From Chloroflexota bacterium (GTDB lineage: Bacteria > Chloroflexota > Anaerolineae > Aggregatilineales > Phototrophicaceae): a stretch of 51,418 nt of DNA. The translations under genes and the position numbers were made by a program. The stretch covers positions 1 to 51,418 of the forward strand of contig VXNO01000091.1 in the NCBI GenBank assembly GCA_009840575.1. The letters are read 5' to 3'. Shown one piece after another: positions 25,283 through 33,438 of the stretch (positions within the stretch are counted from its first letter, which is position 1; each line of letters begins with the position of its first letter). Under the pieces are notes generated by a model, which was not told the DNA's origin, made no database searches, and saw only the letters and a list, made by a program, of their open reading frames with translations.

Positions 25283-28063
25283 ATGTTCGGCGACTATATC
25301 GCCTTTGACCTGGAAACAACCGGCCTCAACCCTGACCGCGACGCGATCATCGAAATCGGTGCCGCTCGTTTCCATCAGGGCGAGGTCGTCGAACGCTATC
25401 AAACGCTGGTCAATCCTGGCAAGCCAATCCCATCCGAGATTACGCATCTGACAGGCATTGATGATGATGATGTCGCCGCCGCGCCACGGATGCACACCTT
25501 GCTGCCCAGGCTGCGCGCGTTTTTTGGCAAGACTACAATCATCGGGCACAATGTCAGCTTTGATGTCGGCTTCATGCAAAAGCACAAGCTGCTGGCGGAT
25601 AATCCCGCGCTGGATACCTATGAGCTGGCGGCGATCTTGCTGCCAGCCGCCTCGCGTTACAACCTGGGCAGCTTGGCTTCGCAGATGGGAGTCGAACTGA
25701 AAAATGCCCACCGCGCTTATGATGACGCCGAAGCGACCGGGCGGCTGTATTGGCAGTTGTGGCGCAAGTTGCGCAGTCTGCCCAGTGGCTTGCTGGCTGA
25801 AATCATCCGCCTGAGCAGCGGGCAGAATTGGACATTGCGCAGCCTGTGGCAAGAGGCTTTGCGCGAGTCGCTGCGCACGGCGGAAGCAACTCCGCCTTGG
25901 CAAGAACCATTCGCAGCCGATGCCTACGCTAGTGAAGGCGCAGATAGCGCAGCCCCCGCGCTGGATACCACCGTTGCCAGTCGCAAACCGCTGGATTTGC
26001 CGGCAGTCGCGCAAGTATTTGATGAAGCTGGCGCGCTGGCAGCGCAACATGAACATTACGAAATGCGACCACAGCAGATCGCCATGGCGCGCGAGGTAGC
26101 GGCTGCGCTGAATAGTGGCGGACAGCTATTGATCGAGGCGGGCACAGGCACCGGCAAGTCGCTGGCTTATTTGATCCCCGCCGCGGGCTGGGCGCTGCAA
26201 AATGGCAACCGCGTTACCATCGCCACCAACACCATCAACCTGCAAGAGCAACTACTAAAACAAGATATTCCGCTAACCCGGCAGGTGGTCGGCAAAGGGC
26301 TGCGCGCGGCGTTGATGAAAGGGCGCAACAATTACCTGTGCCCGCGGCGCTTGACGACGTTGCGGCGGCGCAAACCCGCCAACCGCGATGAGCTGCGCAG
26401 CCTGGCGAAGATCCTCGTTTGGCTGCACGAAGGCGGCGCTGGCGACCGCGGCGCTATCACTTTGCGCGGGGCTGAATGGCAGGTGTGGTCACGGCTTAGC
26501 GCCCAGGACGAAGGCTGCACATCGACGCGCTGCGCGACTGAGATGGCTGGCGTCTGCCCTTTTCATCGCGCCCGCAAGCAGGCGGAAGCCGCCCACATCG
26601 TCATCACCAACCACGCCTTGCTGGTCGCTGACGCGGCGGTCGATAACCGCGCCCTGCCCGCCTATCACAACCTTGTTGTGGACGAGGCGCACCACCTGGA
26701 AGCAGCCATCACCACTGGCATGAGCCGCCACATCGACCAGCGTAGCCTGCTGGGGCGGCTCTCGGATATTGTCAAGTGCCTGAACTTGTTCCTGGGCGCT
26801 GCTCGCAAGCATTTCCCGCCCGCCGCCGCCAGCAAACTGAGCGACTTCGTGCAGACAATTAGCCAAGCCATCGCCGAGATGCGCCAAACCACCCGCGGTT
26901 ACTTCCGCGCGTTGACTGACTTCCTCGCCAGCCAACGGAGCGACCACCATTATGGCATGCGGCTCACCCAAAAACAGCGTGATTCGGGCGGCTTCGCCTC
27001 CGTACAAAGCGCCTGGCAACAATTGGCTGCCTATCTGCTGGCATTGACAGAGGCGCTGGAGAGGCTGGCCAAGGCGCTGCCCCGTTACGCTCAATATGGC
27101 TTGCCGGAGTTCGCCGACTACCGTAGCGAGATCCGCGGACATTGGCGCTACATCGCCGAGCTGCACGAGCAACTGGAACGGTTTACAGACGATCCGGATA
27201 GCAAATCCGTGTATGGGCTGAAGGCGGGGCGACGCACCGATTCTCTGCAATTGACAATATCGCCGCTGCATGTGGGACCCATGATGGACGAATACCTCAG
27301 CCAGCGCCTGGAGAGCATCGTGTTGACCAGCGCCACCCTGCGCGCGCAAGAACAATTTGAGCACATCAAAGAGCGGCTGTATGTCGAAGACTATCGTGAG
27401 CTGGCGCTGGGTTCACCCTTTGATTATCGCTCGTCCACCTTGCTATTTGTCCCCGACAACATGCCCGAGCCGGGCAAACGCAGCGGTTATCAGCGTATGC
27501 TGGAACGCGGCATCATTGAGCTGGCGACAGCGCTGAACGGGCGGGTCATGGCGCTCTTCACCAGTTACGCCCAGCTGCGCGAAACAGCGCTGCACATCAC
27601 GCCGCGACTGAAGCTGGGGGATATTGAAGTCTTCGACCAGAGCTTTGGCGGCGGGCGCGAGGCTTTGCTGGAGGGCTTCAAACGCGCTGACCGCGCCGTG
27701 CTGATGGGCGTGCGCAGCTTCTGGGAGGGCATTGATATCCCCGGCGACGACTTGAGCGCCCTGGTCATAGTCCGCTTGCCATTCGCCGTGCCCAGCGAGC
27801 CAATCTTCGCCGCCCGCGCCGAGACCTACAGCAATTCGTTTATGCAATATGCCGTGCCCGATGCCATCCTGCGCTTTCGGCAAGGCTTCGGCAGGCTAAT
27901 CCGCAGCCGCAGCGACCGCGGCATCGTGGCTATTTTCGACAGCCGCGTCCTCAGCAAAAATTACGGAGCCAGCTTCCTTGAGTCGCTGCCCGAATGCAGT
28001 GTACAATTTGCCGCGCTGGACAAATTGCCGAGCCTGGCAAAAGCCTGGATCGAGCGCCCATGA
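25283..28063 (+). CDS. dinG: DinG-family helicase with N-terminal DEDDh exonuclease domain
   Basis: 926 residues. Residues 1-175 are a DnaQ-like 3'-5' exonuclease with D9 and E11 (FDLETTG), GHNVSFDVGF and HRAYDDAEATG. The XPD/DinG-type superfamily 2 helicase follows: Walker A GTGTGKS with K292, four cysteines C353, C412, C417 and C425 that match an XPD-type Fe-S site, VVDEAHHLE, TSATLR, and the C-terminal GVRSFWEGIDIPGD and FRQGFGRLIRS motifs. This two-domain form is the one common in Firmicutes and Chloroflexota; it unwinds or trims damaged DNA. GGAG lies six bases before the ATG at 25283. Confidence 0.94.
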   Translation: MFGDYIAFDLETTGLNPDRDAIIEIGAARFHQGEVVERYQTLVNPGKPIPSEITHLTGIDDDDVAAAPRMHTLLPRLRAFFGKTTIIGHNVSFDVGFMQKHKLLADNPALDTYELAAILLPAASRYNLGSLASQMGVELKNAHRAYDDAEATGRLYWQLWRKLRSLPSGLLAEIIRLSSGQNWTLRSLWQEALRESLRTAEATPPWQEPFAADAYASEGADSAAPALDTTVASRKPLDLPAVAQVFDEAGALAAQHEHYEMRPQQIAMAREVAAALNSGGQLLIEAGTGTGKSLAYLIPAAGWALQNGNRVTIATNTINLQEQLLKQDIPLTRQVVGKGLRAALMKGRNNYLCPRRLTTLRRRKPANRDELRSLAKILVWLHEGGAGDRGAITLRGAEWQVWSRLSAQDEGCTSTRCATEMAGVCPFHRARKQAEAAHIVITNHALLVADAAVDNRALPAYHNLVVDEAHHLEAAITTGMSRHIDQRSLLGRLSDIVKCLNLFLGAARKHFPPAAASKLSDFVQTISQAIAEMRQTTRGYFRALTDFLASQRSDHHYGMRLTQKQRDSGGFASVQSAWQQLAAYLLALTEALERLAKALPRYAQYGLPEFADYRSEIRGHWRYIAELHEQLERFTDDPDSKSVYGLKAGRRTDSLQLTISPLHVGPMMDEYLSQRLESIVLTSATLRAQEQFEHIKERLYVEDYRELALGSPFDYRSSTLLFVPDNMPEPGKRSGYQRMLERGIIELATALNGRVMALFTSYAQLRETALHITPRLKLGDIEVFDQSFGGGREALLEGFKRADRAVLMGVRSFWEGIDIPGDDLSALVIVRLPFAVPSEPIFAARAETYSNSFMQYAVPDAILRFRQGFGRLIRSRSDRGIVAIFDSRVLSKNYGASFLESLPECSVQFAALDKLPSLAKAWIERP

Positions 28064-28081
28064 AAACATAATGAGAAGACA

Positions 28082-28429
28082 ATGAGAACACCCGCCGGGC
28101 GCGAATGCCCGCATTATTACGCTGATTTCAACCGCCATACGCGCGATGTAGAAGAATGCCGCCTGGCCAAAGCCAACCCCGACTCGCTGGGCTGGTACGC
28201 CCGCGACTGCGCCAGGTGCCCGGTGCCGGATATCGTATTGGCAAATGCCAGCCCGGATACGCGGCTCGTGCTCACCATCAAGAGCGGCATCTTCGGCTTG
28301 ATGCGCCGCGTCCAGGTCGAAGCCATTTGCATCAAGACGGGCGAGAAGGTCGACCCTTATGTCGGCTGCCCGGACGATCATCCCGGTTTGGAGATCTTCC
28401 GCCAGGCGCTGGAAGGCAACGATGATTAA
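28082..28429 (+). CDS. small cysteine-rich protein, unknown
   Basis: 115 residues with C9, C26, C43, C46, C83 and C96. The first four (C-x16-C-x16-C-x-x-C) are spaced so that they could bind zinc or an Fe-S cluster. CPHYYADFNR and DCARCPVPD are the most distinctive stretches; I do not recognise the family. It lies 18 bases after the DinG-like gene and overlaps the HAD-DinB gene by eight bases, so all three are probably one transcript. A link to the Fe-S helicase upstream is speculation. Confidence 0.7.
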   Translation: MRTPAGRECPHYYADFNRHTRDVEECRLAKANPDSLGWYARDCARCPVPDIVLANASPDTRLVLTIKSGIFGLMRRVQVEAICIKTGEKVDPYVGCPDDHPGLEIFRQALEGNDD

Positions 28430-29600
28430 AGCCGTGCTGCTGGATATGGATAACACCCTCCTGCACAACCCGGATGCGCGCTTTGCCAAGGCATTTCGCC
28501 AGCATTTTGACGACTTCTTCCGCGCTGAGCTCGGCATAGATGGCAGCATCACCGCGCTGCGGGCTGGCTTCGCCAACATGGGCCGCGACCTCGTCAATTG
28601 CCCCAGCAATTTTCAGGCGCTCCGGGATTGCCTGGCGCATTGGCTGCCCATGGACGCTGACGAAGCCGAGCATGCCCTGCGTCGCTTTTACGCCGAGGTC
28701 TATGGCGAGCTGCAAGCGCTGGTCTCTCCTGTAGCTGGCGCGGCGGAGCTGATCGAGAGCCTGCTGGCGCAAGGGCTGCTGGTAGCGATTGCGACCAACC
28801 CGCTCTACCCCGAGTCGGCGATAGTCAAGCGCCTGGAATGGGCGGGCTTGGGCGGGCTAATCGATGAGTTTGCCTTTATCAGCCACAGCGAGAATATGCA
28901 CTTCGCCAAGCCACAGACTGAGTACATGGCTGAGGTAGTCGCGCGCGTGGGCATTGAGCCTGATGAAGCGCTGATGGTCGGCGACAGCGCCGTCAACGAT
29001 ATGCAAGCCGCCCACGCTATCGGCTGCCCAAGCTGGCATGTCGGCGTGGACGGCAGCCTGGCTGGCCTGGCGCGACATATCCAGCGCGATGCCTGGCGCG
29101 AGGTCTACCCGCCCGCCGCCTTGCAGCCAGCGATGATCGCGCCGCAATATCGGGGCAATTTGGGCGCGCTGCGTGGCTTGCTGGACGAATCCACGCCGAG
29201 CCAGTGGCAGGCGCGCCCCGACCCGGAAGAATGGTCGATCTTGCAGATTCTTTGCCACCTGTGGACGACCGAGACGGCCGTGCATCGGGCGCGTTTGCAG
29301 CGCATCCTGGCGGAAGACAAGCCATTTTTGGCAGCCCTGCCGCCGCCTGGTCCGCATGTGCCACCCTGCTATGATGATGCCAATTGGGTGTGGGCGCGCC
29401 TCAACCAGGACCGACGCGAGACGCTTGCCATAGTAGATGGATTGACCGCGGCGCAATGGCAGCGACCGGCGCGGCACAGTATATTTGGCTTGACCACAGT
29501 AATGGAAATGGCTTATTTTACGGCGCAGCACGACCGACTGCACATCACGCAATTTTGCCAGACGCTCGGCAAGTGCGCGGACGAAGCGGCTTTGAGTTGA
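28422..29600 (+). CDS. HAD hydrolase fused to a DinB-like four-helix domain
   Basis: 392 residues. Residues 1-225 are a HAD-superfamily phosphatase: D8 and D10 in LLDMDNTLL, the threonine/asparagine segment IATNPLYPES, a lysine in FAKPQTEY, and VGDSAVNDMQAA. Residues about 238-390 look like a DinB/YfiT metal-binding four-helix bundle with ILCHLWTTE and the H-x3-H in QHDRLHITQF. The frame is continuous. HAD enzymes dephosphorylate small molecules; DinB-fold proteins include thiol transferases. The combination suggests a two-step small-molecule or detoxification enzyme, which is inference. The start overlaps the Cys-rich gene. Confidence 0.8.
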   Translation: MIKAVLLDMDNTLLHNPDARFAKAFRQHFDDFFRAELGIDGSITALRAGFANMGRDLVNCPSNFQALRDCLAHWLPMDADEAEHALRRFYAEVYGELQALVSPVAGAAELIESLLAQGLLVAIATNPLYPESAIVKRLEWAGLGGLIDEFAFISHSENMHFAKPQTEYMAEVVARVGIEPDEALMVGDSAVNDMQAAHAIGCPSWHVGVDGSLAGLARHIQRDAWREVYPPAALQPAMIAPQYRGNLGALRGLLDESTPSQWQARPDPEEWSILQILCHLWTTETAVHRARLQRILAEDKPFLAALPPPGPHVPPCYDDANWVWARLNQDRRETLAIVDGLTAAQWQRPARHSIFGLTTVMEMAYFTAQHDRLHITQFCQTLGKCADEAALS

Positions 29601-29671
29601 CTATCCGCGCGCCAACTGTAAAATATGTGTAGAAAGTTCTAAACATCGCATTTGATGAATTGGAGCACGCG

Positions 29672-30619
29672 ATGACCAGCGCAGCGCCGACCCAACTAGC
29701 GCTTAGCCAAGCGGTCGACGAGGGCTTGACAGCGGTTGAAGCAGCCATGCGCGAGGTTACTGCCAGCCAGGTCGATGTCCTGCGCGATGCCAGCCGTCAT
29801 ATCCTCAGCGCTGGTGGCAAACGGATCCGCCCGCGGCTCTTGCTGCTGAGTTATCTGGCGCTGGGCGGCACCGACCTGCCACACGCCGCCAAGCCAGCCG
29901 CGGCTGTCGAGCTGATGCACACTGCCAGCGTCGTGCATGATGACATCAACGACCATGGCGTACTGCGGCGTGGCAAACCAGCCGTCAATGCCATCTGGGG
30001 GCGCACCTTCGCTTTATTGACCGGCGACTTTCTCTTCACCGCCGTATATGAATTGATGGCACCGTATGGCGAACTGAATATCGACCTGGCGCAAGCCGCA
30101 ACCGCGCTGGTCGAAGGCGAAACCCTGCAAGCCAGCGCTGTCAAAAACAACCTCTTCAATTCCGAAGTGTATGCGCGCATCATCGCTTTGAAGACGGCAG
30201 CGCTCTTCCGCGCCGCCAGCGCAATTGGCGCAAAGCTGGCGGGGGCGGCTCAGCAAGAAATCAGCGCGCTTTCCGACTTTGGCTTCAACCTGGGGCTGGC
30301 TTTTCAAATCATAGATGACATTCTTGACCTAATCGCCGATGAAGCCAAATTGGGCAAGACCAGCGGCATCGATATCGTGCAGGGGCGTGGCGTCGCGGTT
30401 GCCCTGGGCGCAGGCAACAGCAATGGCAATGCGACGCCGAGCGACCCGCTGGACTCCATCAAGCGCAAGATGCTGGAAGGCGACACCATCGACAAGGCGA
30501 AATCGCGCGCCGAGTTGCTGGTGCGCAGCGCCATCGCCAGCCTGGACGCCCTACCGCATTCGCCCGCCAAAGACGCGCTCATCGAACTTGCCCAGCAGGC
30601 CATCGCGCGTGAGAATTGA
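29672..30619 (+). CDS. trans-isoprenyl diphosphate synthase (polyprenyl synthetase)
   Basis: 315 residues. Chain-elongating prenyl transferase: GGKRIRPRLL (48-57), first aspartate-rich motif D90-D91-x-x-D94 followed by LRRGKP, lysine/threonine segment ALKTAALFRA, and second motif D215-D216-x-x-D219 in FQIIDDILDL. Medium- to long-chain members make the side chain of quinones; the chain length cannot be read safely. GGAG lies six bases before the ATG at 29672. No quinone genes lie next to it. Confidence 0.93.
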   Translation: MTSAAPTQLALSQAVDEGLTAVEAAMREVTASQVDVLRDASRHILSAGGKRIRPRLLLLSYLALGGTDLPHAAKPAAAVELMHTASVVHDDINDHGVLRRGKPAVNAIWGRTFALLTGDFLFTAVYELMAPYGELNIDLAQAATALVEGETLQASAVKNNLFNSEVYARIIALKTAALFRAASAIGAKLAGAAQQEISALSDFGFNLGLAFQIIDDILDLIADEAKLGKTSGIDIVQGRGVAVALGAGNSNGNATPSDPLDSIKRKMLEGDTIDKAKSRAELLVRSAIASLDALPHSPAKDALIELAQQAIAREN

Positions 30620-30637
30620 ACCTGTCAAAGGCGCTTT

Positions 30638-30683
30638 CTACCCCTACCCCCGTCCCCTCCCCGAAGCATCAGGGAGGGAGGGT
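30638..30683 (+). repeat. C-rich intergenic palindromic repeat, copy 2
   Basis: CTACCCCTACCCCC, GTCCCCTCCCC, a short spacer, then CATCAGGGAGGGAGGG. It occupies the 170-base gap before nnr and is the longest of these copies. The C-rich and G-rich arms can pair to a stem. Confidence 0.6.
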
Positions 30684-30789
30684 AAATTATAAGCGCAAGG
30701 GTTTTCTGACAGAGATAAGCTACTGAAAGCTGATATCGGCGAAACCTTCTCTCATTGAGCGCACTAGCCTTGAAGCAGCAAGCAAGCCC

Positions 30790-32349
30790 ATGGCAATCAA
30801 AGTAGCCAGCGTAGAGCAAGTTCGGCAGGTTGAAGCGGCGGCGGACCAGCGCGGGCTGTCTTATGCGCAACTGATGGAAAATGCCGGCGTGGCAGCTTGT
30901 AGCTTGCTGCTGGAGCGCGTGGCTATCGATGAAAGTACCTACGTACTCTTTTTGATTGGCAAAGGCAACAACGGCGGCGATGGGCTGGTCATGGCGCGGC
31001 TCTTGGCGCAGCGCAGCCCCGCCCAAATTCACTTGCTCCTGCTGGAGGCGCGTCCGCCCGATGATGAAACCTTCCGCGCGGTGACGGCGGCTGGCATAGC
31101 TTGGACAGTCGCTGCGGACGAAAATGCCGATGCGGTTTTGCGCGAGCTGGCGGGTGAAGCGGATGTCATCGTCGATGCGCTGCTGGGCATTGGCGGGCGA
31201 CCGCCCCTGCGCGCCAACATGAAACAGGCGCTGAACAGCCTGCGCGCAGCAACAAAAGAAACGAACCCTTTCGTGCTGGCGATAGACTGCCCCAGCGGCA
31301 GCGACTGCGACACGGGCGAAATCGACGCTGCGGCATTGCCAGCCGATGTTAGCATCAGCTTCATCGCCGCCAAACCCGGCTTGCTGACCTTCCCGGCGGC
31401 TGCGGCTGTGGGCGAGCTCGTTGTAGCGCAGATAGGCATCGCTGACGAGCTGGATGAATTGCGGCGGCTCTCGACCATGGTCATGGATGCGGCGCTGGCG
31501 AGGTCGCTGCTGCCGGCGCGCCCGCTGGATGGGCACAAAGGCAGCTTTGGCAAAGCCATGCTGGTGGCGGGCTGCGCGAATTATATCGGCGCGGTTGCCT
31601 TGGCGGGCGAGGCAGCTTGTCGTTCCGGCGCGGGTTTGGTGACCGTGGCGACAACACAGCAACTGGTGGAGGTTGTCGCTAGCGGGCTGCGCGAACCGAC
31701 TTGGCTGCCGCTGGATGCTGTTGATGGCTGCATTGCCGCAGACGCTGCGCAAACCGTGAGCGAAAGCGCGCGCGTGTACCAATCGCTGTTGGTGGGCTGT
31801 GGCTTGGGCTTGCATGAGAGCACGCAGGCATTTGTACGTCGCCTGCTGGATAGCGAGCTGCCGCCGCTGCTGCTGGATGCTGACGCGCTGAATTGCTTGA
31901 GCAGCCTGCCCGACTTTTGGACGCGCCTGCCCGCCGACACCATCATCACACCGCATCTTGGCGAGATGGCGCGCTTGACACGGCGCTCAATCGCGGAGAT
32001 CACCGCCGACCGCTGGGCTTTCGCACGGCGCTATGCAGAACGTTGGGGGCTTGTGCTGCTGCTAAAAGGCGCGCATACACTCATCGCCGCGCCAGATGGC
32101 CGCATGAGCGTGATACCCTTTAAGACCGACGCGCTGGGCACAGCTGGCACGGGTGATGTGCTGGCTGGCTTGGTCGTGGGCTTAAGCGCGCAGGGTTTGG
32201 ATGCTTTTGACAGCGCGCGCCTGGGGGCTTACATCCATGCGCTGGCGGGGGTACTCGCTGCGCAGACGGTGGGCAGCAGCCGCGCCGTAATCGCCAGCGA
32301 TGTGCTGGGGGCGCTGGGACGAGCCTTCGCCACAACCGAAGTCGGCTAG
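30790..32349 (+). CDS. nnr: bifunctional NAD(P)HX epimerase/dehydratase
   Basis: 519 residues, the full bifunctional length. Repairs NADH and NADPH hydrates. The N-terminal YjeF_N epimerase domain (1-225) has YAQLMENAGVAA and GKGNNGGDGLVMARLL. The C-terminal ADP/ATP-dependent dehydratase (about 235-510) is ribokinase-like with HKGSFGKAMLVAG, LLLDADALN, TPHLGEMARL and the catalytic aspartate in GTAGTGDVLAG. No clear Shine-Dalgarno sequence precedes the ATG. Its TAG stop interlocks with that of the convergent small membrane-protein gene. Confidence 0.95.
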   Translation: MAIKVASVEQVRQVEAAADQRGLSYAQLMENAGVAACSLLLERVAIDESTYVLFLIGKGNNGGDGLVMARLLAQRSPAQIHLLLLEARPPDDETFRAVTAAGIAWTVAADENADAVLRELAGEADVIVDALLGIGGRPPLRANMKQALNSLRAATKETNPFVLAIDCPSGSDCDTGEIDAAALPADVSISFIAAKPGLLTFPAAAAVGELVVAQIGIADELDELRRLSTMVMDAALARSLLPARPLDGHKGSFGKAMLVAGCANYIGAVALAGEAACRSGAGLVTVATTQQLVEVVASGLREPTWLPLDAVDGCIAADAAQTVSESARVYQSLLVGCGLGLHESTQAFVRRLLDSELPPLLLDADALNCLSSLPDFWTRLPADTIITPHLGEMARLTRRSIAEITADRWAFARRYAERWGLVLLLKGAHTLIAAPDGRMSVIPFKTDALGTAGTGDVLAGLVVGLSAQGLDAFDSARLGAYIHALAGVLAAQTVGSSRAVIASDVLGALGRAFATTEVG

Positions 32350-32570
32350 TTTTCGGCAGCCTGTCGTTCGCGCGCCTGGCGTTTGGCTGCTTGCAAGGTG
32401 GCTTCCATCTCGAGCTCGCCACTGGCACCGCCGAACTCCAGCAGGTCGCGCCGCCGCACCGCCCCGCGCCGATTGATGCGCAACTGAGCGTAGATGCCGC
32501 CCAACAGGATGCCCAGCAGGATGCCGGCGAAGGCAGCACCGTCGTCCAGTTTAGGTCGCGTCCGCTTCAT
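32346..32570 (-). CDS. small membrane protein, unknown
   Basis: 74 residues: a basic start (MKRTRPKLDDG), one transmembrane helix (about 12-28, FAGILLGILLGGIYAQL) and a charged amphipathic helix (RDLLEF to the end). The layout resembles YtxH-like or TatA-like short proteins but without a specific signature. It starts inside the 3' end of the preceding gene (20-base overlap), which points to coupled translation in a three-gene set. Confidence 0.6.
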   Translation of the reverse strand: MKRTRPKLDDGAAFAGILLGILLGGIYAQLRINRRGAVRRRDLLEFGGASGELEMEATLQAAKRQARERQAAEN

Positions 32571-33069
32571 CGGCAGCCTCGCCAGGGTCTTGGTCAGGGC
32601 TCATCAAGCTGCGGATGCGCAGCAGCTCGCGCAGAAATGCCAGCAACCCAGCCAGAAAGCTCTTTAGTTGGATCAGCGGGTCTACTGCGTTGTCGTTCAT
32701 AAATGTGGCTGTCGCTTTGCCCAGCCGCGCTGTCTCACGGGCGTTTGCGAGGATAGGCGCTATTTCCGCGCGCAGCATGATGAAGAAGCCCGCCACTTGC
32801 AGCAGCAGAATGGCAAAGGCGGCGATCAGAAGCACGGATTCCAGCAGCAGGATTATCAATATGACATCGCGAAATATGCGGATGACCGGCATCCAGGTAT
32901 CGGCGGCTGTGAGCGCCGCAACCAGCGCAGCTACCAGCAGTCCCAGGATGAGCAGGATGCCGAGCACGGCAGCCAGTTTGATCATGCGGCCGATATTGCC
33001 CGAGCCACCAGTGGGCTGGGTCTGTTGTTCGGGGGCTGCTTCGCTGTTTGTTGGCTCGCTGCTTTGCAT
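32551..33069 (-). CDS. membrane protein with two to three helices, unknown
   Basis: 172 residues. A polar Gln/Thr-rich N-terminus (1-27) precedes hydrophobic helices at about 29-52 and 62-100, then an amphipathic region (RAEIAPILANARETARLG and FLAGLLAFLRELLRI) and an acidic tail. The middle part resembles DUF948/YtxG-like envelope proteins with repeated Ala-Glu-Thr turns, but the match is too weak to name. It lies between the other two small membrane-protein genes. Confidence 0.62.
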   Translation of the reverse strand: MQSSEPTNSEAAPEQQTQPTGGSGNIGRMIKLAAVLGILLILGLLVAALVAALTAADTWMPVIRIFRDVILIILLLESVLLIAAFAILLLQVAGFFIMLRAEIAPILANARETARLGKATATFMNDNAVDPLIQLKSFLAGLLAFLRELLRIRSLMSPDQDPGEAADEADAT

Positions 33070-33072
33070 GGC

Positions 33073-33351
33073 TCAGCGCCGCGTCACCGGCAGCGACGTT
33101 TGCGAAGTCAGTAACTGCGCGCAAGCCAGCAGCGCGAATGCCGTCACGGTCGCTGGCAGCAGATGAATGGTTCCGATACGCAAGCTATCGAGCTGCAGGC
33201 TGTCGCCGATGTATTGCCCAAGCAAAAACCCCACCCAACTGGTAACGACAAACAGCACCAGCCGGCGCGGGGTGCCGCCTTTTAACACGTAGAAAGCCAG
33301 CCCATACATGGTGGCGATGATGCAAGCGAATGCGAATACGGGGTTGGGCAT
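33073..33351 (-). CDS. small polytopic membrane protein, unknown
   Basis: 92 residues. The ATG at 33351 gives MPNPVFAFACIIATMYGLAF with helices at about 4-20, 28-46 and 60-80. A longer reading upstream is possible but its first 60 residues are not protein-like and run through the divergent promoter region. It is first of three co-directional small membrane genes, with three bases to the next. I recognise no family. Confidence 0.6.
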   Translation of the reverse strand: MPNPVFAFACIIATMYGLAFYVLKGGTPRRLVLFVVTSWVGFLLGQYIGDSLQLDSLRIGTIHLLPATVTAFALLACAQLLTSQTSLPVTRR

Positions 33352-33438
33352 GGTGTTTGCACTTCGCGCGCCTATTGGTAAAATCAGCTTAAAGTGTAGC
33401 ATAGAATCCAGCGCAGATATACTGCAACGGTTCCGCGC

